Notes: generated from the sequence alone by a model not told the origin. A stretch of DNA of 41,356 nucleotides from a bacterium (GCA_024226235.1 JAAELW010000226.1:1-41356); one strand, 5' to 3'. Shown: positions 8,302 through 16,678, numbered from the stretch's first letter. Translations and numbers: made by a program.

Positions 8302-9474
8302 CTAAAGGCCTGGAACGAGCCGGAGCCACTCGGCCGGGTCGAGAGCCTCGGATCCCTTGCGGATCTCGAGGTAGAGCCGGGGACCGAGGAGCGAGCCTGT
8401 CTCGCCGGCCTTGCCGATCGGATCGCCGGCAGCGACCGCCTGGCCGACCTCGACACCGACCTCATCCAGATGCCCCGAGACACTGAAATAGCCGTCTCCG
8501 TGGTCCAGGATGACCATGCGGCCATAGCCCCGAAACCGATCCGCAAACCGCACTTGCCCCAGGGCGATGGCGTAGACCGGCTCACCCAGAGCGACTTCGA
8601 AGTCGATCCCCTTGCGGAAAGTCTGGGTGCGATACTCGGCATCGACCACGCGCCCGAACGAACGCACGATGGAGCCCTGCACCGGCGGCTCCAGACGACC
8701 CTTCGCGGCTGCAAAGCCCCCGTGGCCGATGGTTCCGGGCCCGGGCGGGGCTCGTTGCAGATCGTCGAGCTTCGCCTCGAGCTCTCGAGCGGCAGCTTCG
8801 AGCTCGTTCAGCAGCGCGCGCTCGGCAGCGCGATCCTGACGGACACTCGCGAGCAGCTTTCGTTTGGTCCGGCGCTCCTGCTCGAGCTCGCGCGAACGGG
8901 TCTCGAGCCGCTCGCGCGCCTCGGCCAGCCGCTCCGCAGCACGCTCCGCTCCGGTCCGCGCCTCTTCCAGCTGTGTGCGCTCCTGGGCATAACGACGAAT
9001 CAGCTGGTCGTCGTGATCGACGAGCAGTTGAAGAGCTTGTACCCGTGATACCCGATCGCGCAGCGATCCCTCACCGAAGATCCAGCGCAGCGGACCGATC
9101 TCCCCGGCTTTGTAGAGCGCAGCCGCACGACGGCCAAGGGTGGCACGGGTCTGTGCCATGCGTTGCTCGAGCTCACCAGCATCGCGCTCCAGACGACGCT
9201 TCACCCGTCCGGCCTCGCGGGCAGCCTCGGCCGCACGCGAGGCATCCGTACGCAGCGCACGGGCCGCCCGATCGACGGCCCCGATTGCATCGAAGAGCCC
9301 CCCGGCTTGCTTCTCGAATGCATCGAGACGATCGCGCCGCGCCTCGATTGCCTCCCGGAGTTCCCGGAGCTCCTCGCTGGGCTCCGGGGCCGCGGCGGCG
9401 AGCTGCGGTGCAATGCCCGTAACCAGCACCAGCCCGACCAGAACGAACGCCGGGCGTGCCGCGCTCCACTTCAT
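8302..9474 (-). CDS. envC: EnvC-like murein hydrolase activator (coiled coil plus degenerate LytM/M23)
   Basis: 390 residues: signal peptide (about 1-28), a long coiled coil (about 32-240), then a LytM/M23 domain (about 262-385). In active M23 enzymes zinc is held by HxxxD, a later HxH, and a further catalytic His. Here the first His position is Arg287 (FRKGID) and the last HxH is RLY (residues 366-368), so zinc binding should be lost. Asp291 and the His of SGHLD are kept. EnvC of E. coli is also a non-enzymatic LytM protein that is recruited by FtsEX and switches on amidases. The gene overlaps ftsX by 4 bases (ATGA), strongly supporting that role. It is likely periplasmic. Confidence 0.9.
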   Translation of the reverse strand: MKWSAARPAFVLVGLVLVTGIAPQLAAAAPEPSEELRELREAIEARRDRLDAFEKQAGGLFDAIGAVDRAARALRTDASRAAEAAREAGRVKRRLERDAGELEQRMAQTRATLGRRAAALYKAGEIGPLRWIFGEGSLRDRVSRVQALQLLVDHDDQLIRRYAQERTQLEEARTGAERAAERLAEARERLETRSRELEQERRTKRKLLASVRQDRAAERALLNELEAAARELEAKLDDLQRAPPGPGTIGHGGFAAAKGRLEPPVQGSIVRSFGRVVDAEYRTQTFRKGIDFEVALGEPVYAIALGQVRFADRFRGYGRMVILDHGDGYFSVSGHLDEVGVEVGQAVAAGDPIGKAGETGSLLGPRLYLEIRKGSEALDPAEWLRLVPGL

Positions 9475-10382
9475 CCTCCGAGCCGCCCCTGGCCGAGGGC
9501 CGCCGCCGAGCCGAGCACACCGAGGCCAGCGCCCACCGAAACCAGCCCGGCACAGGCCCGGAGCTCGAGGAAGCTCGGCGAGACGTAGCCAAGCAGTAGC
9601 TCCAAGCTGCCGGAAAAGACCGGCAGTGCCAGATGGAAGAGCGTCACCAGCAGAGCCAAGCCAAGCAGACCGCCCAGCAGACCCTGTACTGCACCTTCGA
9701 GCAGGTAAGGAATGGCGATGAATGTCCGGCTCCCGCCCACCAGGCGAAGGATCGACACTTCGTCGCGCCGGGCGTAGACCGCCAACCGAATCGTATTGGT
9801 CACGATCAGCAGGGTCGCCAGCACCAGCACCGCACCGATCACCATCGCGACACCGCGAACGAGCGTCACGGCTCCGTGGTAGCCAGACACCCAGTCAGCG
9901 CCGTAACCGAACTCGGCGATCCCGGGCAGTCCACCGACAGCCCCGACCAGCCGCTCGAGCGCCGCGGCATTGCGATGCTCTGGCGCCAGGACCAGCTCGA
10001 GAGAGGCCGGCAGCGGGTTCTCTTCCAGACCCTCGAGAAGCGCGGCCCGCCCGATGTGGCTGGCGCGGAAGCGCTCGAGGGCCGCCTCCTTCGTCACCAG
10101 ATCCACCCGATCGACACCCGGGGCCGCCGCGACCCGCTCTCGCAACATCGCCAGGTCCGCTTCCGCCAGATCGTCCTCCAGGTATGCGGACACCCGGAAC
10201 TCCTCCCCGAAGCGATCGAGAATGCGCTCCATGTTCGCGACCAGCAACGCGAAAGAACCGACCAGCAACAGGCAGAGCGCGATGGTCAGGACCGAGACGC
10301 TCCCGGTGACCGGCGATTCGCGCAGGCCGCTCCAGGCGGTCCGCAGGAAGTAGCGCAAGCGTGCAAACCAGCGCTGATTCAC
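9471..10382 (-). CDS. ftsX: Cell division ABC transporter permease FtsX
   Basis: 303 residues with the FtsX layout: one membrane helix at about 28-48, a periplasmic domain (about 50-165) beginning FRVSAYLEDDLAEADL, then three further helices including VIGAVLVLATLLIVTNTIRL. A coupling segment YARRDEVSILRLVGGSRTFI contacts FtsE. FtsX carries no known substrate; it passes FtsE ATPase cycles to a periplasmic partner, here the adjacent EnvC-like protein. It starts at a GTG overlapping the ftsE stop as GTGA. Confidence 0.95.
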   Translation of the reverse strand: MNQRWFARLRYFLRTAWSGLRESPVTGSVSVLTIALCLLLVGSFALLVANMERILDRFGEEFRVSAYLEDDLAEADLAMLRERVAAAPGVDRVDLVTKEAALERFRASHIGRAALLEGLEENPLPASLELVLAPEHRNAAALERLVGAVGGLPGIAEFGYGADWVSGYHGAVTLVRGVAMVIGAVLVLATLLIVTNTIRLAVYARRDEVSILRLVGGSRTFIAIPYLLEGAVQGLLGGLLGLALLVTLFHLALPVFSGSLELLLGYVSPSFLELRACAGLVSVGAGLGVLGSAAALGQGRLGG

Positions 10383-11059
10383 AGCATGGGCCTTCGGATC
10401 GGCGTGTCCTCGGCCAGCTCACCCGCCTCCAACCGCACGACCCGCCGCCCGTAGCGCTCGATCAGCCCGTGATCGTGGGTCGCGACGAAGACCGCTGTGC
10501 CCCGAGCGGCCGCGTCGGCGATCAGATCCATGATCTCGAGCGTGAGATCTGGATCCAGGTTCCCGGTGGGTTCGTCGGCGAGCAGGACCTCCGGGTCGTT
10601 GACCAGTGCGCGGGCAATCGCCAGGCGTTGCTGCTCGCCACCGGAGAGCGAGAGAGGATGGTGGTAGCGTCGGTGCTGCAGCCCGACGCGTTTCAACATC
10701 GCGAAGACCCGTGCCCGGCGTTCACGGGGCGGTGTCCCGACCACGTCGAGCGCCAGGCCCACGTTCTCTTCGACCGTACGCCGCGGCAGCAGCTTGAAAT
10801 CCTGGAACACCACGCCGATGCGCCGACGTAGCGCCGGCACCGCCGAGGGAGAGAGCCGGCTCACGTTTCGACCGAGTACGATGATCTGTCCTTCACTCGG
10901 CCGCTCGTCGGCAAAGATCATCCGCATCAGCGTCGTCTTGCCAGCGCCGCTCGGCCCCGTGAGAAACACGAATTCGCCCTTACCGAGTTCCAAGCTCACA
11001 TCGCGCAGCGCCCAGCTCCCGGCCAGGTAGGACTTGGAAACGTGGAAGAGCCGAACCAT
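10379..11059 (-). CDS. ftsE: Cell division ATP-binding protein FtsE
   Basis: An ABC ATPase of about 226 residues that pairs with FtsX at the division septum. Motifs in order: Walker [11 protein letters not shown]-loop [10 protein letters not shown], signature [15 protein letters not shown], Walker [10 protein letters not shown], and H-loop VATHDH. I chose the ATG at 11059 because the product then starts [20 protein letters not shown], as FtsE proteins do. A GTG at 11104 would add 15 residues, but those are encoded by one copy of a 35-base tandem duplication (11087-11156), so they are probably not native FtsE sequence. Confidence 0.94.
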   Translation of the reverse strand: MVRLFHVSKSYLAGSWALRDVSLELGKGEFVFLTGPSGAGKTTLMRMIFADERPSEGQIIVLGRNVSRLSPSAVPALRRRIGVVFQDFKLLPRRTVEENVGLALDVVGTPPRERRARVFAMLKRVGLQHRRYHHPLSLSGGEQQRLAIARALVNDPEVLLADEPTGNLDPDLTLEIMDLIADAAARGTAVFVATHDHGLIERYGRRVVRLEAGELAEDTPIRRPML

Positions 11060-11086
11060 CGCACCAGCGCCGGCATGGGCGGGCTC

Positions 11087-11156
11087 GACGCCCAGATGCT
11101 TCACGAGGCTCGTTGGCGCTTGACGCCCAGATCGTTCACGAGGTCGGTTGGCGCTT
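11087..11156. repeat. Tandem duplication, two 35-base copies
   Basis: Bases 11087-11121 and 11122-11156 are adjacent copies that match at about 30 of 35 positions; both start gacgcccagat and end gttggcgctt. The upstream copy (on the minus strand) holds the last codons and stop of the unknown-function gene. The downstream copy lies just before ftsE and carries the same TCGTGA where a GTG could be misread as the ftsE start. Confidence 0.8.
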
Positions 11157-11780
11157 GCGTTTGCGGGCGTTGCTGACGAGGTAGTTGAGAATCACCTCGT
11201 CGAGGGGCTTGTCCGAGACGATGGCGTCTCCGAAGGGACGACCTGCATCCGGCTCCGAAGGCACGTCCGCGGCCGCTGCTGCAGAAGCTTCGGCCGGGGG
11301 AGCGGCGGACTCGAAATCGGGTTGCCGATGCGCAGTCGCAGTGGCCCCTGTTTCTGCCGCGATGTCGACCGGCGGCTCGGTAGCCCCATCGGCCGCGGTG
11401 TCGACCGGCGGCTCGGTGGCCCCATCGGCCGCGGGGTCGAACGGCGGCTCGGTGGCTAAACCGGACTCCGGATCGGCCTGCGATCCGTCGGCACCGTCGA
11501 ATGCGTCCGACCCGAGCCGGGAGAGGATCGCATCATCGAAAGCACCGGCCCGCAGACGCTTCAGCACGGCCTTGTGCTGAGACTGCATGATCGCCCGCAC
11601 GACGCCTTCGAGATCCCGATCGTCGACCTTCTCCGCATAGCTGCTCTTCTCGGTGGCCATGATGTTGCCGCCGTGGAAGAGGTGCGTGATCACGTGGGGA
11701 TGGTCGCGACCGCTGTCCTCACTCTGCACGTGGAACAACACGCCCCGGTGTCGGATATTCGTGTTGAAGCCCGTCAGCAT
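11136..11780 (-). CDS. Conserved protein of unknown function with Ala/Pro-rich repeat linker
   Basis: 214 residues with no signal peptide. The N-terminal 75 residues (from MLTGFNTNIRHRGVLFHVQS through HPHVITHLFHGGNIMATEK to VVRAIMQSQHKAVLKRL) look well constrained. They resemble a domain I recall from deltaproteobacterial hypothetical proteins with no known function. The middle is low-complexity with three 12-residue repeats of the form ATEPPVDTAADG. A second ordered patch at the C-terminus reads DKPLDEVILNYLVSNARKRKRQ. I chose the ATG at 11780 because the conserved N-terminus starts there and GGGGGGTGA lies upstream; the open frame continues to 11981 with no such support. It is the first gene before ftsE on the same strand. 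Confidence 0.72.
   Translation of the reverse strand: MLTGFNTNIRHRGVLFHVQSEDSGRDHPHVITHLFHGGNIMATEKSSYAEKVDDRDLEGVVRAIMQSQHKAVLKRLRAGAFDDAILSRLGSDAFDGADGSQADPESGLATEPPFDPAADGATEPPVDTAADGATEPPVDIAAETGATATAHRQPDFESAAPPAEASAAAAADVPSEPDAGRPFGDAIVSDKPLDEVILNYLVSNARKRKRQPTS
11364..11456. repeat. 36-base in-frame tandem repeat (2.6 copies)
   Basis: Units at 11364-11399, 11400-11435 and a partial unit at 11436-11456 each start gtcga(a/c)cggcggctcggt. The repeat is in frame and encodes the ATEPPxDxAADG segments of the unknown-function protein, so it is a coding minisatellite likely to vary in length between strains. Confidence 0.85.
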
Positions 11781-12089
11781 GCGAGCACTTTCACCCCCCG
11801 GAAGACGGCACCAAGTGTTGCGAGCGACGCCTCCGTTATCAACCGACCGCCATGCAGGGAATCTTCCAACCCCGCGGTGCGGCTGACGCTTTTCTGTTCT
11901 CGGCAGAGTGTATCGGCTCGGCGGAGCCTGGCCTGAAGCCTCTGGGCCTGATGGCCTCCCTCGAAGAGGGATAAACCCCACGCAAAGCCATTGTGCCCCG
12001 ACGCGCCCGGTATGAGGCGCGTCGGGGCCGGATGGCGCGAATCGTCCCCGAGGGACGAGTGGGGGGGGTACGCCGTCCGTGGCAGGGAA
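11781..12089. other. Intergenic region between the ftsE unit and the PEP-CTERM gene
   Basis: About 309 bases with no convincing gene. Minus-strand transcription of the unknown-ftsE-ftsX unit probably starts here. The part nearest 12089 holds the inverted repeat at 11995-12028, and a smaller hairpin ccctcgaagaggg lies at about 11958-11970. I could not pick a confident promoter by eye. Confidence 0.5.
11995..12028 (-). terminator. Perfect 13-bp inverted repeat, probable terminator
   Basis: GCCCCGACGCGCC and GGCGCGTCGGGGC pair perfectly around an 8-base loop. The hairpin lies 62 bases beyond the stop of the PEP-CTERM gene on the minus strand. No T-run follows on either strand, so it may be an RNA-stabilising or Rho-assisted 3' end rather than a classical intrinsic terminator. 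Confidence 0.5.
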
Positions 12090-12752
12090 TCAGCGTCTCG
12101 TGCGCCCGGCGGTGCGCCGGCTGACCATGGGGCGGGCCAACAACAGTCCGACCAGGAAGCCCAACTGGGACGGCTCCGGAACGGGCACGCCCGGCGCCGA
12201 GCCCGGCGTGGGGCTCGCCAGCACACCGAAATCGACCGCGTTGTCATCCGTATCCGCCCAGCCGCCGTGGCGCGCCAGGCTCGAACCGGCGGGTGCATCG
12301 GGCGCGGCACCACCCTCCCCCGCAAACACCTGCCCGACACCAAAGCTGCCGTAACCAAGCGAATCGACGATGCTGCCGCCGGCGTCCCGCAGCACCACGG
12401 AGTCCGGGCCGTTCTGGAAATCGAAGTTCAGGAGCTGATCGGCGCCCACCACCGACGTACCGCCACCGCTGGCGAGGTCGGCCACGACGAAGAGCCCATC
12501 TGCACCGATCTGACCCGAGAGCAGAAGGGTGCCCGTGACGCTGCCGTCGGACCCGTTCACACCCTCGACGCTGAAGCCCGTCAAGAGTGCGCCGGGCTGG
12601 CCGCTGATCTCGACGAAGACGAAGCCATCGTCGCTTCCAGAGGCGTCATAGAAAACCTCGGAGAGCAGCGGCAGCGCCGCCACCTGGGTCGTACCCAACA
12701 GGGCGAAGGCCGCACCCAGCGCGAGTGCGGATCTGAGCGAGAAACAGTTCAT
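12090..12752 (-). CDS. Lamin-tail-domain protein with PEP-CTERM sorting signal
   Basis: 220 residues. A signal peptide (about 1-26) precedes a beta-rich domain of lamin-tail type (LLSEVFYDASGSDDGFVFVE, later NGPDSVVLRDAGGSIVDSLGYG and LARHGGWADTDDNAVDF). The C-terminus has the PEP-CTERM layout: VPVPEPS, a short hydrophobic stretch, then an arginine-rich end. Such proteins are cut and processed by an exosortase (EpsH) and usually relate to exopolysaccharide or surface display; no exosortase gene is in this window. The start ATG overlaps the stop of the upstream beta-propeller gene as ATGA, so the two are co-translated. Confidence 0.82.
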   Translation of the reverse strand: MNCFSLRSALALGAAFALLGTTQVAALPLLSEVFYDASGSDDGFVFVEISGQPGALLTGFSVEGVNGSDGSVTGTLLLSGQIGADGLFVVADLASGGGTSVVGADQLLNFDFQNGPDSVVLRDAGGSIVDSLGYGSFGVGQVFAGEGGAAPDAPAGSSLARHGGWADTDDNAVDFGVLASPTPGSAPGVPVPEPSQLGFLVGLLLARPMVSRRTAGRTRR

Positions 12753-14254
12753 GGAAGGATCTCCAGTTCATCTCGGGGTGAGGCGGGGGACGCGGCACTC
12801 CACCAGCCGCCGGTCCAGGCATCGAGACCAGCGGCCAGCTCGGCCGCGCGCAGGCGAAGGCGTGCGGCTTCGGGAGCGCGAGGATCGGGGTGCGTCGCGA
12901 GGCTCAACAAGACCCGGCGTCGCTCGAAGAAAATCTGCGCAAGCTCATCGAGCACCTCATCGCGCAGCTCGATCACCTCTCGGCGCTCTTTCGCGACATC
13001 GAGTTCCTCCGGGTGGTAGACGGTGTCGCCGAGTTCCCATTGCAGCACGGCCTGCACATCGAATACGCGCTCGCGCCGCTGGTCGCGGTCGAAAAAGAGC
13101 CGGTCTTCGCCGGAGCTGAAGGTCTGGTCCCAGTCCTGACTGCGTCGGCGCAACCCGCCGTAACCGCCGCGCAGCTCCAGATCGGGAAGCCAGCCTCGCG
13201 CGCGCGCCCGTGCGGTCATGCTGCGCATGGGGCCCCGCCCGAGTTCCAGGTAGCGAAGGGCTGCCCTTCGCACGGCGCCGATATCCGGTTCGCCTTCCCA
13301 GGGCGGGCGCCCGGCAGGCAACGGGGCCGGCGTGGGAGCGGATGCGGACGGGACCACCGCGAGTCGGTGGACACCGCGCTCACCGGCGGTGAGAAGCTGA
13401 TCCGAGCTACCGGCGAGCGCCGCCACACCAGCATGAGCCAGCCCGCCAGGAGCGCGCTCCCACCCGTCCGAGGTGCGGCCGAGCACGCCCCGATCGGTAG
13501 CGATCCACAGGCGGCCGTGAGCCAGGGCGATACGATTGGCGCTCGCACCGGGCGCCAGGGGGAGACTCTCGACCTCGAAGCGATCGGCAGCATCGAGGCG
13601 CATCAGCCGGGTTCCTGTCAGTACCCAAAGCGCAGCCTCACCCGCCAGGAGATCTCGTACCGGCTCTTTCCCGATCGGGAGTGGGAGTCGACGGACCTGC
13701 CGCGGCACGAAACCCTCGAGCCGTGCCAGATACAGATCACCGGCCGAAACCATCCAGACAGCGCCTCCGTCGGCGCGAAACGCGAGCGCGGTGACTTCCT
13801 TGTTGGGCAGCGCACCATCGAGTCGTTGCCAGATGCCATCGGGATGTCGAAGGAATGCACCCGTCTCGGTGGCGCAGGCCACCGTGGCTCCGGGCCCAGC
13901 CACCAGTCGATGAATCCCTCGAGACGCTCCGGCGGCCAGATGCTGCTCCTGCCAAGCACCGTCTGCACGGCGCAGGAACAGGCCACGCTCGGTCGCCACC
14001 CACAACTGGCCCGCTCCATCCACCCGAAGATCGGATACAGCTCCCCGATGCAGCACGGGGACCGGCGGTTCCCCCCCAGGCGGTGACGCGAGCCAGGCGC
14101 CGTCGTCTCGACCCAGGACCAGCTCCCCGCGCACCGTGTCCCAGCCCACGGCCGTGGCGCTACGTCGCCCATCGACCAGTTGGGCGGTCAACACCTCGGC
14201 ACCGGCCGAGAGGGGAATGACGCACAGGAGCCAACAGAAAGAAATCCCTCGCAT
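12749..14254 (-). CDS. Secreted beta-propeller protein with helical C-terminal domain
   Basis: 501 residues. A signal peptide (about 1-19) is followed by repeated blades of the kind seen in two-component-regulator propellers (about 25-300). Typical blades are GQLWVATERGLFLRRADGAW, GRLWIATDRGVLGRTSDGWE and NKEVTALAFRADGGAVWMVS. A Pro/Ala linker leads to a C-terminal part (about 330-480) with ARGWLPDLELRGGYGG and then a charged helical hairpin with LRDEVLDELAQIFFERRRVL. That end recalls half of a TolC-like helical repeat, but I cannot assign it. No kinase domain is present, so it is not a hybrid sensor. It is co-translated with the lamin-tail PEP-CTERM gene; a joint role at the cell surface is an inference. 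Confidence 0.75.
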   Translation of the reverse strand: MRGISFCWLLCVIPLSAGAEVLTAQLVDGRRSATAVGWDTVRGELVLGRDDGAWLASPPGGEPPVPVLHRGAVSDLRVDGAGQLWVATERGLFLRRADGAWQEQHLAAGASRGIHRLVAGPGATVACATETGAFLRHPDGIWQRLDGALPNKEVTALAFRADGGAVWMVSAGDLYLARLEGFVPRQVRRLPLPIGKEPVRDLLAGEAALWVLTGTRLMRLDAADRFEVESLPLAPGASANRIALAHGRLWIATDRGVLGRTSDGWERAPGGLAHAGVAALAGSSDQLLTAGERGVHRLAVVPSASAPTPAPLPAGRPPWEGEPDIGAVRRAALRYLELGRGPMRSMTARARARGWLPDLELRGGYGGLRRRSQDWDQTFSSGEDRLFFDRDQRRERVFDVQAVLQWELGDTVYHPEELDVAKERREVIELRDEVLDELAQIFFERRRVLLSLATHPDPRAPEAARLRLRAAELAAGLDAWTGGWWSAASPASPRDELEILP

Positions 14255-14447
14255 GGGAGCAGCCCTTCCGCAAGCTCCATGCCAAACGGATCGAGCCGTG
14301 GAAGTGGCCGAACCCCTGCTCTATCGGCCACTTCCGCGACAGCGCCCATTCGTCAGTGAACGACGGGCTGAACCCCAGGTGAACGACCAGCCGCATTCCT
14401 CGGGGGCACACCTTGACGGACCCCCACCCCTCCAGAAGAATCGCTCC

Positions 14448-15074
14448 ATGCGGATGTCTGGATTGCGCCAAAGAGGCTGGCTCGCCCGATCGCTCCGTCG
14501 CGGGCTGGCGATGGCCGCACTGATCGCGATGGGGACAGCCCCGTTTGCGGCCGCGGCGCAGGACAGCACTGTGGACACCTCTCCGCGGATCTACCGATGG
14601 ATCGATGAGAACGGTATCGCCCACTACACCACGGAACGCGAACGGATCCCTGCGGCCCTGCGCAATCGCGTCGGCGGCCTCGGCCAGGACAAGCCCGCTC
14701 GCGCGACCTACGGCGGCCCGTCCGATGCTTGGGCGGGGAGGGATCGCGCGGTCGAAGTCGATCCGGACGGCTGGTACGAGGAAGGCGATGCGCCGTATAC
14801 CGATCCGGCGGTTCAGGCAGAGCAAGCCGAGGAGCAAGCGGTCGCCCTGTTCGATCTGGATCTTCGCATCGCCGAGCTCGAGAACGTGATCCGCGAGGAT
14901 GAAGACGCGCTCAAGACCATGGTGAGCAATCCCAACTCCGGAGGCCCGCTGGCCTCCGACAAGAACGCCACATTCAAGACCATCGCGATGCGCCTGCCCG
15001 GGCGGCTCGAGGAACTGGGCTCTCTGCGCGACCAACGCACGGCGCTCCAGGCGTCAGACGAGAGCGCGGAGTAG
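14448..15074 (+). CDS. DUF4124-domain exported protein
   Basis: 208 residues. A signal peptide (about 14-41, twin-arginine-like region LARSLRRGLAMAALIAMGT) precedes a DUF4124 domain (PRIYRWIDENGIAHYTTERE, about 47-70). The rest is charged and includes a coiled-coil segment (about 130-205, LRIAELENVIREDEDALK). DUF4124 is a small domain near the N-terminus of many exported proteobacterial proteins; its function is unknown. I placed the start at the ATG at 14448, since the frame upstream reads through sequence without coding character. It ends nine bases before cofD, so it may share the cof transcript, though a functional link is unproven. Confidence 0.75.
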   Translation: MRMSGLRQRGWLARSLRRGLAMAALIAMGTAPFAAAAQDSTVDTSPRIYRWIDENGIAHYTTERERIPAALRNRVGGLGQDKPARATYGGPSDAWAGRDRAVEVDPDGWYEEGDAPYTDPAVQAEQAEEQAVALFDLDLRIAELENVIREDEDALKTMVSNPNSGGPLASDKNATFKTIAMRLPGRLEELGSLRDQRTALQASDESAE

Positions 15075-15083
15075 GCCCGCCCC

Positions 15084-16031
15084 ATGCGGCTCGTGGCCCT
15101 GGCCGGTGGTGTAGGCGCGGCCCGGTTCCTGCGTGGCCTGGTCCGGGTGGTCGACCCGGCCGAGCTCACGGTCGTGATCAACACCGGGGACGACCGCGAG
15201 TTCTATGGCGTCCACGTCTCGCCGGACCTCGACATCGTCATCTACACGCTGGCCGGCCGCGTAGACCAGGAGAAGGGCTACGGCCTCGAGGGCGACCGTT
15301 TCTCGGTGGTCGATGCGTTGGCCGATCTGGGCCACGAGACCTGGTTCCGACTCGGCGACCTCGATCTGGCGACCGCACTCCACCGTAGCCTCCGGCTGCG
15401 CGAGGGTGCGGGGTTGGCGGAGATCACGAACGAGATCACCCGGGCCTACGGCGTCGGCGTGCGGGTCTTGCCGATGTCGGAGGATCCGGCCCCAACGTTC
15501 GTGGAGCTATCGGACGGAAGCCGGGCCCACTTCGAGGAGTACCTGGCCCGCGACGGAGCGCCGGATGACGTGGCCGGAGTGGATCTCACCGCCGCCGAGG
15601 CAGCACGGCCCGGACCGGGGGTGCTCGAGGCAATCCGTGATGCCGAGGTGATCCTGGTCTGCCCGAGCAATCCGGTGGTCTCGATCGGACCGATCCTGGC
15701 CGTCGCCGGCGTGCGTGCTGCAATAGACGAGGGCGACGCACCGGTGGTCGGGATCTCGCCGATCATCAGCGGTGCGCCGGTCAAGGGTCCGGCCGATCGG
15801 TTGCTACGCGGCATCGGCGTCGAGGTTTCGGCGCGTGGCGTCGCCGGGCACTACGCAGATTTCCTGGATGGAATCGTGATCGACCAACGAGACGCAGCCC
15901 TGCGCACGGACGTGGAAGCCCTGGGCATCGCCTGCGCGGTGACCGAAACGTGGATGCGTTCACCCGAGATCGCCGCGTCCCTGGCGAAGACTTCGCTCGA
16001 CCTGGCCGCCGCCGTACGCAGCACGAGATGA
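15084..16031 (+). CDS. cofD: 2-phospho-L-lactate transferase (coenzyme F420 synthesis)
   Basis: A CofD/FbiA-family enzyme of 315 residues that transfers the phospholactyl (or related) moiety from its GDP form to Fo, giving F420-0. Family features: the N-terminal glycine-rich segment LAGGVGAARFLRGLVRVV, then VVINTGDDREFYGVHVSPDLD, ICPSNP-type VCPSNPVVSIGPIL, and GISPIISGAPVKGPADRLL. It is the first of three cof genes that overlap by ATGA, so F420-0 synthesis and glutamylation are coded together. The Fo synthase genes (cofG/cofH) are not in the window. Confidence 0.95.
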   Translation: MRLVALAGGVGAARFLRGLVRVVDPAELTVVINTGDDREFYGVHVSPDLDIVIYTLAGRVDQEKGYGLEGDRFSVVDALADLGHETWFRLGDLDLATALHRSLRLREGAGLAEITNEITRAYGVGVRVLPMSEDPAPTFVELSDGSRAHFEEYLARDGAPDDVAGVDLTAAEAARPGPGVLEAIRDAEVILVCPSNPVVSIGPILAVAGVRAAIDEGDAPVVGISPIISGAPVKGPADRLLRGIGVEVSARGVAGHYADFLDGIVIDQRDAALRTDVEALGIACAVTETWMRSPEIAASLAKTSLDLAAAVRSTR

Positions 16032-16678
16032 AGGTCGCGTTGGTTCCGATCAAGGGTCTCGATGCGGGAAAGTCCCGACTGCTGGGCACTCTGCCGCGAA
16101 CTGCGATCGAAGACCTCTCGCTGGCAATGCTCAACGACGTGCTGGGCGCTCTGACCCAGCTTCCGGAGGCCGACCACACAGTGGTCGTGACACCCGATCC
16201 CGATGTCGGGAAGGCGGCGGAGCAAGCCGGTGCGGAGGCTCTGGTACTGACCACGCCGGGCCTGAACCCCTCGCTGGACGAGGCCACCCACATCCTGGCG
16301 GGGCGCGGCCTGGATCACCTGCTGGTGTTGCTCGGTGACGTGGCCGGAGCCCGGACCTCCGATCTCCAGGCGCTGTTTGCTGCCCAGAAGGAGCTCGGCG
16401 AGCCCGCGGTCGTATTGGCGCCCTCTTCCGACGGTGGCACCGCAGCACTACTGCGTGCTCCTTTCGACGCCATCCCCTCCTGCTTCGGAAGCCAGAGCGC
16501 GAGGGCCCATGAACGGGCAGCAGCAGCAGCGGGCATTGCGTTCCGACGCTGCGCCCTGCCCTCGCTCGCGATCGACCTGGACCGACCCGACGACCTCGAG
16601 GCGCTGCTGGCCAGCGATGCCCCGGCTCCGCGTACCCGAGCGCTGCTAGGCGAGCTCGGCATCGGCATCACGCGATGA
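16028..16678 (+). CDS. cofC: 2-phospho-L-lactate guanylyltransferase
   Basis: A 216-residue nucleotidyltransferase of the MobA-like CofC/FbiD family. It activates 2-phospholactate (or phosphoenolpyruvate in some bacteria) with GTP for the CofD step. The N-terminus MKVALVPIKGLDAGKSRLLG carries the nucleotide-binding signature. LVLLGDVAGARTSDL corresponds to the metal-binding LxGDxP-type motif, with Val-Ala in place of Leu-Pro, and PSSDGGTAALLRAP is the conserved substrate loop. The ATG overlaps the cofD stop and its own stop overlaps the cofE start. Which three-carbon acid is used cannot be told from this sequence. Confidence 0.92.
   Translation: MKVALVPIKGLDAGKSRLLGTLPRTAIEDLSLAMLNDVLGALTQLPEADHTVVVTPDPDVGKAAEQAGAEALVLTTPGLNPSLDEATHILAGRGLDHLLVLLGDVAGARTSDLQALFAAQKELGEPAVVLAPSSDGGTAALLRAPFDAIPSCFGSQSARAHERAAAAAGIAFRRCALPSLAIDLDRPDDLEALLASDAPAPRTRALLGELGIGITR

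Noticed and set aside
11364-11456. CRISPR-like repeat
   Set aside because: The repeats are directly adjacent, in frame, and encode a protein linker; there are no spacers.
12749-14254. Hybrid two-component sensor kinase
   Set aside because: Propeller repeats are present, but there is no histidine kinase, ATPase or receiver domain.
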